This document shows positions 23,380 through 27,752 of a stretch of 27,752 bases of DNA, one piece after another. Position numbers and translations under genes: made by a program. The DNA is from Roseiarcus sp035606915 (lineage in GTDB: Bacteria > Pseudomonadota > Alphaproteobacteria > Rhizobiales > Beijerinckiaceae). The stretch is from the NCBI GenBank assembly GCA_035606915.1, contig DATNDU010000195.1, forward strand, positions 1 to 27,752, in the 5' to 3' direction. Below the pieces are notes generated by a model. The model saw only the letters and a program-made list of their open reading frames with translations, was not told the origin of the DNA and did no database searches. Positions within the stretch are counted from its first letter, which is position 1; each line of letters opens with the position of its first letter.

Positions 23380-24090
23380 ATGAGCGATGCCCCGCTGATG
23401 CCAAAAGCCACCGCCGTCTGGCTGGTAGAGAACACCTCGCTCTCGTTCGACCAGATCGCCGAGTTCTGCAAGCTGCACCCGCTGGAGGTCAAAGGCATCG
23501 CCGACGGCGAGGTCGCTACCGGCATCAAGGGCTACGACCCGATCTCCACCGGCCAGCTCAGCCGCGAGGAGATCGCGGCGGCCGAGAAGGACCCCGAGCG
23601 CAAGCTGAAGCTCGCGACCTCGAAAGTGCGCGTGCCCGAGTTCAAGAAACCGCGAGGCGCCCGCTACACGCCGCTGTCGCGCCGCCAGGACCGGCCGAAC
23701 GCCATCCTCTGGCTGCTGCGCAACCATGCCGAACTGAAGGACGCGCAGATCATGCGCCTCGTCGGCACCACCAAGCACACGCTGGAGGCGATTCGCGAGC
23801 GCAGCCACTGGAACAGCGCCAACCTCCAGCCAATGGACCCGGTGACGCTTGGCTTGTGCTCGCAGATGGACCTCGATTTCGAGGTCAACCGGGCCGCCAA
23901 GGACCGGCCGAAGGTCGAGGCGCCGCAGGGGCCGACCCTGGTGCCGGCCGAAATCACCACCGCCCGTCCCGCGCCATCGAGCGCGCAGGACGTGTTCGGC
24001 GAATCCGCGACGCCAAAGCCGCGCGAGGAGGAGAAGATCGACGTCGAGGCGGTGTTCGGCAAGCTCAAGGAGTTGAAAAAGGCCGAGTGA
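23380..24090 (+). CDS. trcR: TrcR (DUF1013), alphaproteobacterial cell-cycle transcription regulator
   Basis: A 236-aa cytoplasmic protein beginning MSDAPLMPKATAVWLVENTS. The N-terminal helix-turn-helix-like segment (LSFDQIAEFCKLHPLEVKGIADG) and a second one (NAILWLLRNHAELKDAQIMRLVG) are followed by TTKHTLEAIRERSHWNSANL, then a low-complexity linker. The end is KIDVEAVFGKLKELKKAE. The family is confined to alphaproteobacteria, where TrcR associates with RNA polymerase and supports the cell cycle; function is assigned by family. AGGAG lies six bases before the ATG. The upstream gap carries TATATAAC at about 23275, a possible -10. It ends 3 bp from the agt-like gene convergently. Confidence 0.9.
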   Translation: MSDAPLMPKATAVWLVENTSLSFDQIAEFCKLHPLEVKGIADGEVATGIKGYDPISTGQLSREEIAAAEKDPERKLKLATSKVRVPEFKKPRGARYTPLSRRQDRPNAILWLLRNHAELKDAQIMRLVGTTKHTLEAIRERSHWNSANLQPMDPVTLGLCSQMDLDFEVNRAAKDRPKVEAPQGPTLVPAEITTARPAPSSAQDVFGESATPKPREEEKIDVEAVFGKLKELKKAE

Positions 24091-24093
24091 AAC

Positions 24094-25104
24094 TCAGGCC
24101 GCCGCCAACTCGCGCGCGGCGCCGACATGCTCGACGAATTGGCGCGCCGATTCGCGCCAGGTGAAGGCGAGCGAGCGCGCCAGCGCCCGCTCGCGCGGAA
24201 TGTCGAGCGCCGCCAGGCAGGCACGGCGCAGGTTGTCGTCGAGTGCGCCGGCGCCGCTGTCCTCGATCACGTCGAGCGGGCCGGTGACGGGGTAGGCCGC
24301 CACCGGCAAGCCGCTTGCCAGCGCCTCGATCAGCACCACCCCGAAGGTGTCGGTGCGCGAGGGAAACACGAAGGCGTCGGCCGAGGCGAAGATTTCGGCA
24401 AGCGCGTCGCCGAATTTCTCGCCGAGGAAATGCGCATGCGGGTAGCGGCGCTGCAACGCGGCGCGTGAGGGGCCGTCGCCGACGACAACTTTCGAGCCCG
24501 GCAGGTCGAGGTCGAGGAAGGCCTCGAGGTTCTTCTCCACCGCCACGCGCCCGACATTGAGGAAGATCGGGCGCGGCAGGTCGAGGCTCGAACTCTGGCG
24601 CGGGCGAAACAGCGCATGGTCGACGCCGCGCGTCCACAGCGCGACGCGGGCAAAGCCGCGCCGCTCCAATTCCTGCTTCATCGACGCCGTCGGCGCCAGC
24701 ACCCGCTCGGCCGGCGCATGGAAGTGGCGCAGATAGGCGTAGCTCCAAGCGAGCGGCGCCGGCAGCCGGGCGCGTACATATTCGGGAAAGCGGGTGTGGT
24801 AGCTGGTGGTGAAGCGCAGGGCGCGGTTCATGCAATAGCGGCGCGTCGCCCAGCCGATCGGGCCTTCGGTGGCGATATGCACATGCGTCGCCCCTATTCG
24901 CTCGATGCGCCGGCCAACCTCGGCGGCGGTGGCGAAGGCGAGGCGGATGCCGGGATAGGTCGGCATCGGTACGGAGCGAAACCCCTCCGGAGTGACGAAA
25001 GCCAGTTCGGCGCCGAATTCGCGCACCGGTTCGGCGATCCGCTGGTAGGCGAACACCACGCCGTTGGTCTGACCCCAGGCGTCGGTGGCGACGACGATTC
25101 TCAT
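24094..25104 (-). CDS. GT4 glycosyltransferase, probable diacylglycerol glycosyltransferase (Agt-like)
   Basis: A 336-aa GT-B fold enzyme with the N-terminal MRIVVATDAWGQTNGVV, HVHIATEGPIGWATRRYC, SYHTRFPEYVRAR, FLNVGRVAVEKNLEAFL and the donor-site SRTDTFGVVLIEALASGLPV. It is close to family-1/4 alpha-glycosyltransferases that glycosylate diacylglycerol. The gene overlaps a PlcP-like phosphoesterase gene (ATGA). In several proteobacteria that pair replaces phospholipids with glycolipids under phosphate limitation: PlcP cleaves phospholipid to diacylglycerol and Agt adds a sugar. The role is inferred from that pairing; the sugar donor cannot be read from sequence. Confidence 0.82.
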   Translation of the reverse strand: MRIVVATDAWGQTNGVVFAYQRIAEPVREFGAELAFVTPEGFRSVPMPTYPGIRLAFATAAEVGRRIERIGATHVHIATEGPIGWATRRYCMNRALRFTTSYHTRFPEYVRARLPAPLAWSYAYLRHFHAPAERVLAPTASMKQELERRGFARVALWTRGVDHALFRPRQSSSLDLPRPIFLNVGRVAVEKNLEAFLDLDLPGSKVVVGDGPSRAALQRRYPHAHFLGEKFGDALAEIFASADAFVFPSRTDTFGVVLIEALASGLPVAAYPVTGPLDVIEDSGAGALDDNLRRACLAALDIPRERALARSLAFTWRESARQFVEHVGAARELAAA

Positions 25105-25910
25105 CCGGCGTTTTCGGTCCCGACCTCAAGCTCCAGCGCCGCCGGCGCCGGGCGGCGTTCCCGCGCCCAGCGCAGCGGCGTCAGCGCGCCGTCCTCGCGC
25201 TCGATCACCAGCGAGCAGGATTCGACGAAATCGCCGATATTGACATAGGCGATGCCGTCGATCTCGCGCATCGTCGGGTGGTGGATATGGCCGCAGATGA
25301 CGCCGTCGACGCCGCGCCGACGCGCCTCGGCCGCCAGTTGGCGCTCGAAATCGCCGATGGCGTTGACCGCGGTCTTGATCTTCAGCTTGATCCAGGCCGA
25401 GAACGACCAATAGGGCAGGCCGAGCCGGCGCGTCGCCCGGTTGAGCGCGGTGTTGATCGCCAGCGCCAGCCGATAGCCGCGGTCGCCGAGCACGGCGAGC
25501 GCCTTCGAGCGCTGGATGACGACGTCGAAAGTGTCGCCGTGGGCGATGAGATAGCGCTTGCCGTCGCGCGCCACATGCACCGCGTCCTCGACGATCTCGA
25601 CGCCCTCGAAGCGGCGAGGGGCGAAGCGGCGCAGGAATTCGTCGTGGTTGCCCGGGATATAGACGACGCGCGCGCCGGCGCGGGCGCGTTCGAGGAAATG
25701 GCGCACAACGGCGCTATGCGCCTCCGTCCAGCGCCAGCTTTCGCTGAGCCGCCAGCCGTCGATGATGTCGCCGACGAGGTAATAGACATCCGCCTCGTGG
25801 CCGGCGAGCACCTCCAGCGCCAATTCCGCCTGGCATCCGCGCGTGCCGAGATGCAAGTCGGATATGAACAGCGCAGGCAACCGCCGTGGCCCGCTTAAGC
25901 TCGGTCTCAA
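25101..25910 (-). CDS. plcP: PlcP-like metallophosphoesterase (phospholipase C type; LpxH-related)
   Basis: A 269-aa calcineurin-like phosphoesterase with metal-binding motifs ISDLHLG (16-22), GDIIDGW (47-53), GNHDEF (87-92), IAHGDTFD and GHIHHP. It resembles UDP-2,3-diacylglucosamine pyrophosphatase LpxH, and also PlcP. The adjoining glycosyltransferase tips the call to PlcP, which releases diacylglycerol from phospholipids. The start is TTG at 25910 with GAGG five bases upstream; TTG 10 codons downstream is an alternative. I looked for PHO boxes upstream and found only one weak half-site (CTGTC near 25923), so phosphate control is not shown by the sequence. Confidence 0.8.
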   Translation of the reverse strand: MRPSLSGPRRLPALFISDLHLGTRGCQAELALEVLAGHEADVYYLVGDIIDGWRLSESWRWTEAHSAVVRHFLERARAGARVVYIPGNHDEFLRRFAPRRFEGVEIVEDAVHVARDGKRYLIAHGDTFDVVIQRSKALAVLGDRGYRLALAINTALNRATRRLGLPYWSFSAWIKLKIKTAVNAIGDFERQLAAEARRRGVDGVICGHIHHPTMREIDGIAYVNIGDFVESCSLVIEREDGALTPLRWARERRPAPAALELEVGTENAG

Positions 25911-26146
25911 TCGCGCCTCATCCTGTCGGCTTGAGTCTCGATGGCCCCCTCAGCGGCCTCTATGGTCCATTAACGCGATAAGCGCAATCCGCCCGCAAGC
26001 GCGGCCCAGCGAGCGCCGCGCCGCCGCCGTGCGCCGCTCGCCGCGCCCCGATGCCGATAACGTCCGGCTTGAGGTTGGCTGCAGACCGCGCTTGCCTTAC
26101 CATCTTTGCCGTGGCTTTCTAGCGGTCGGCGGGGGAGGCGCGAGCC
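25911..26146. other. Intergenic region between plcP and the membrane gene pair
   Basis: This 236-bp stretch separates divergent genes and should hold both promoters. It is GC-rich in its middle with no clear -10/-35 pair. GGGGGAGG at 26131-26138 is the ribosome binding site of the + strand gene. Confidence 0.5.
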
Positions 26147-26506
26147 ATGGACGTAGCCAGACTTTATCTTAAGCTCGGGCCGACATGGCTCGTCGTCGGC
26201 ATGGCGCTCGGCATTTACATGGGCATGGCGAAATCCTTCGAACTCGCGCCGCTGCACGCCCATATCAACCTCGTCGGCTTCGCCTGCCACATGCTGTTCG
26301 GGCTGACGCTGCGCCAATGGCCGGAGCTGGCGCGCTCGGCGCTGGCGACCGCGCAATTCTGGATTTTCGCGCTGTCGACGCCGTTGATGGTGATCGGGCT
26401 CTATTTAACCCTCAAGGGCGGCGTCGAGTTGCCGGTGATCCTTGGCTCGCTCGGCCTGTTCGTCGGCGCCGCCATGTTCTGCCTCATAGTCTGGCGGCGG
26501 CTATGA
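26147..26506 (+). CDS. Small membrane protein with heme-copper-oxidase-like HxH segment
   Basis: A 119-aa protein with four predicted hydrophobic helices. The segment LAPLHAHINLVGFACHMLFG carries three histidines and resembles a short piece of cytochrome oxidase subunit I-like membrane proteins; it may bind haem, but a full oxidase subunit is several times longer. GGGGGAGG eight bases before the ATG supports the start. It overlaps the next gene (ATGA), so the two proteins are likely coupled. Function unknown. Confidence 0.75.
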   Translation: MDVARLYLKLGPTWLVVGMALGIYMGMAKSFELAPLHAHINLVGFACHMLFGLTLRQWPELARSALATAQFWIFALSTPLMVIGLYLTLKGGVELPVILGSLGLFVGAAMFCLIVWRRL

Positions 26507-27084
26507 CCAATATTGCCGCCGCCGCGCCCGCTGACGCGCCGCCGATCGAGCTGAAGAACCTCGTCTATATGGCGATCGCCTTCGTCGTGCTGGCGCTCGT
26601 CATCGCCATCGACAACATCTGGCTGCTCAATTTCGTGCATGTCATGTCTGGCGTCATGTGGACCGGGATCGACCTGTTCATGGGCTTCGTGGTCGGGCCG
26701 ATCGTGCGCGCCATGCCGGCGCCGGCGCGGCGCGCCTTCGTGCTCCGGCTGACGCCCAAGACCCTGTTCCTGCTCCCGACTTTGTCGATCGTCACCTCGA
26801 CCGCCGGCTATTTCCACGCCAAGCAGATCGGTCTCATGGCCGCGCCTTATCCGCAATTCTGGTGGGTGGTCGCGGCGCTGGCGATCGTCACGGTGCTGAC
26901 GCTCCAGGGGCTCTGCTTCCTGCTGCCGACGAATCTGAAGGTCTATTTCGAACTCAAGAAGCCGCAGCCGGACGGCGCGCGCATCGGCCGGCTGATGCGC
27001 TGGTACTTCCTCGCCGTCGCCTCTCAGGGCGTCATGCAGATGGCGATCATCGTCGTGATGGCGAAATTCGTCACCGGGCTCTGA
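26503..27084 (+). CDS. DUF2269-like integral membrane protein
   Basis: A 193-aa protein with about four to five hydrophobic helices. The segment LLNFVHVMSGVMWTGIDLFMGFVVGP is like the His-containing first helices of DUF2269/CopD-like membrane proteins, where histidine could bind haem or metal. Further helices are FWWVVAALAIVTVLTLQGLCFLL and ASQGVMQMAIIVVMAKF. The ATG at 26503 overlaps the stop of the preceding gene; the longer frame from 26185 only shadows that gene. No characterised function. Confidence 0.72.
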   Translation: MTNIAAAAPADAPPIELKNLVYMAIAFVVLALVIAIDNIWLLNFVHVMSGVMWTGIDLFMGFVVGPIVRAMPAPARRAFVLRLTPKTLFLLPTLSIVTSTAGYFHAKQIGLMAAPYPQFWWVVAALAIVTVLTLQGLCFLLPTNLKVYFELKKPQPDGARIGRLMRWYFLAVASQGVMQMAIIVVMAKFVTGL

Positions 27085-27091
27085 CGCCCGT

Positions 27092-27752
27092 TCACTCCGA
27101 TTCCTGATTGCCGCCGATCTTGTCGGCGAACAGCGCAATGGTGCGGGTGTAGACGGTCGCCGCGTTCCATTGCAACAGCGCCTGGAAGTTCGGTTGGCCC
27201 GGATTCCACCCCTGTCCGCGCTGCCAACCCTTGGCGTGCAGGTAATTGGCGGTCGAGGCGAGCGCGTCCTCGGGGCTGTGGATGAGGTCGCCGCTATTGC
27301 CGCCGGCAATGCTGGTGGCGTATTTGAGATAGGAGGTCGGCATGAATTGGGTCTGGCCGATTTCGCCGGCCCAAGCGCCGCGCATTTCGCGCGGCGAGAG
27401 GTCGCCGCGCTGGATGATCTTCAGCGCCGCCAGCAATTCCTCGTGGAATTTCTCGCTGCGCCGGCAATCATAAGCGAGCGTCGCCAGCGCGCTCAGCGTG
27501 TCGAATTTTCCGATGGTCGAGCCGAAGCCGGTCTCCAGCCCCCAGATCGCGACCAGCACCTGGCCGGGCACGCCGTAGCGCTGCTCGATCTGCTGCAACG
27601 GCTCGGCGTAGCGCAGCATCATCTTGCGGCCCTTCTTCAGGCCAAAGGCGGTGATGTGGCGGGAGGAGAAGGTAGCGAAACTCTGCGAGAAGGCGCGCTG
27701 GCCGCGATCGTGGCTGATGACGTTTTCGTCGTAGGAGACGTCGTCGAGCGCG
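27092..27752 (-). CDS. MltB-type lytic murein transglycosylase (5' partial)
   Basis: A peptidoglycan lytic transglycosylase of the SLT_2/MltB family, cut by the window edge at its N-terminal side. The frame reads from 27751 (ALDDVSYDENVISHDRGQ, then FSQSFATFSSRHITAFGL) into the ATG at 27622, so that ATG is internal. The catalytic glutamate is in WGLETGFGSTIG, with WAGEIGQTQFMPTSY and ASTANYLHAKGW typical of MltB. The stop at 27092 lies 7 bp beyond the convergent DUF2269-like gene. It would act in the periplasm on murein. Confidence 0.9.
   Translation of the reverse strand, partial: ALDDVSYDENVISHDRGQRAFSQSFATFSSRHITAFGLKKGRKMMLRYAEPLQQIEQRYGVPGQVLVAIWGLETGFGSTIGKFDTLSALATLAYDCRRSEKFHEELLAALKIIQRGDLSPREMRGAWAGEIGQTQFMPTSYLKYATSIAGGNSGDLIHSPEDALASTANYLHAKGWQRGQGWNPGQPNFQALLQWNAATVYTRTIALFADKIGGNQESE

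Noticed and set aside
25911..25960. PHO box upstream of plcP
   Set aside because: Only one half-site-like CTGTC is present; the second half at 11-bp spacing does not match.

Overview
The window looks like chromosomal DNA of a GC-rich alphaproteobacterial methylotroph, most likely a Rhizobiales/Hyphomicrobiales member such as a Methylocystis- or Methylosinus-type organism. The reasons are a lanthanide-type methanol dehydrogenase (XoxF) operon, genes of the tetrahydromethanopterin (H4MPT) / methanofuran C1 pathway, a TrcR (DUF1013) cell-cycle regulator that is typical of alphaproteobacteria, and a plcP-agt type lipid-remodelling pair. No methane monooxygenase is in view, so methanotrophy itself cannot be shown.

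Layout. (1) 1-6063, + strand: part of the division and cell wall (dcw) cluster, murF (5' truncated by the window), mraY, murD, ftsW, murG. It stops after murG; murC and murB do not follow. Two inverted-repeat (REP/BIME-like) elements lie between murD and ftsW and just after murG. (2) 6255-8867, - strand: a family-4-like uracil-DNA glycosylase translationally coupled to a xylulokinase-type FGGY kinase, and an unrecognised 100-aa protein. (3) 8868-9545: a gene-poor stretch with a perfect hairpin and a third inverted-repeat element, followed by a small secreted protein. (4) 9933-14515: H4MPT/methanofuran genes, namely beta-RFAP synthase, mtdB and an mfnB-folB fusion. They are interrupted by an AT-richer GNAT-like gene flanked by degenerate direct repeats, which looks like an insertion. 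(5) 14611-21745: the quinoprotein block. A secreted protein of unknown role (+) converges on the - strand genes xoxF, xoxG, xoxJ and a CxxxCW rhodanese-like protein. Divergent from xoxF are a SoxH-like metallohydrolase and a fused SoxYZ-like carrier. A small secreted Cys-rich protein and mfnF (methanofuran synthesis) follow on the - strand. (6) 22845-27752: RidA, TrcR, the agt/plcP pair, two small membrane proteins and a truncated MltB-type lytic transglycosylase.

How it works together (mostly from knowledge of the families). XoxF oxidises methanol to formaldehyde (and possibly on to formate) in the periplasm and passes electrons to XoxG; XoxJ probably helps activate XoxF. In the cytoplasm formaldehyde is carried on H4MPT and oxidised by MtdB and later steps. 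Beta-RFAP synthase makes a precursor of H4MPT, MfnB and MfnF make the furan part of methanofuran, and the FolB domain fused to MfnB probably serves pterin synthesis. The CxxxCW protein, SoxYZ-like carrier and SoxH-like hydrolase form a 'quinoprotein relay' set that co-occurs with PQQ enzymes but has no settled biochemical role. This set, with the two unknown secreted proteins beside it, is the best candidate here for an undescribed system.
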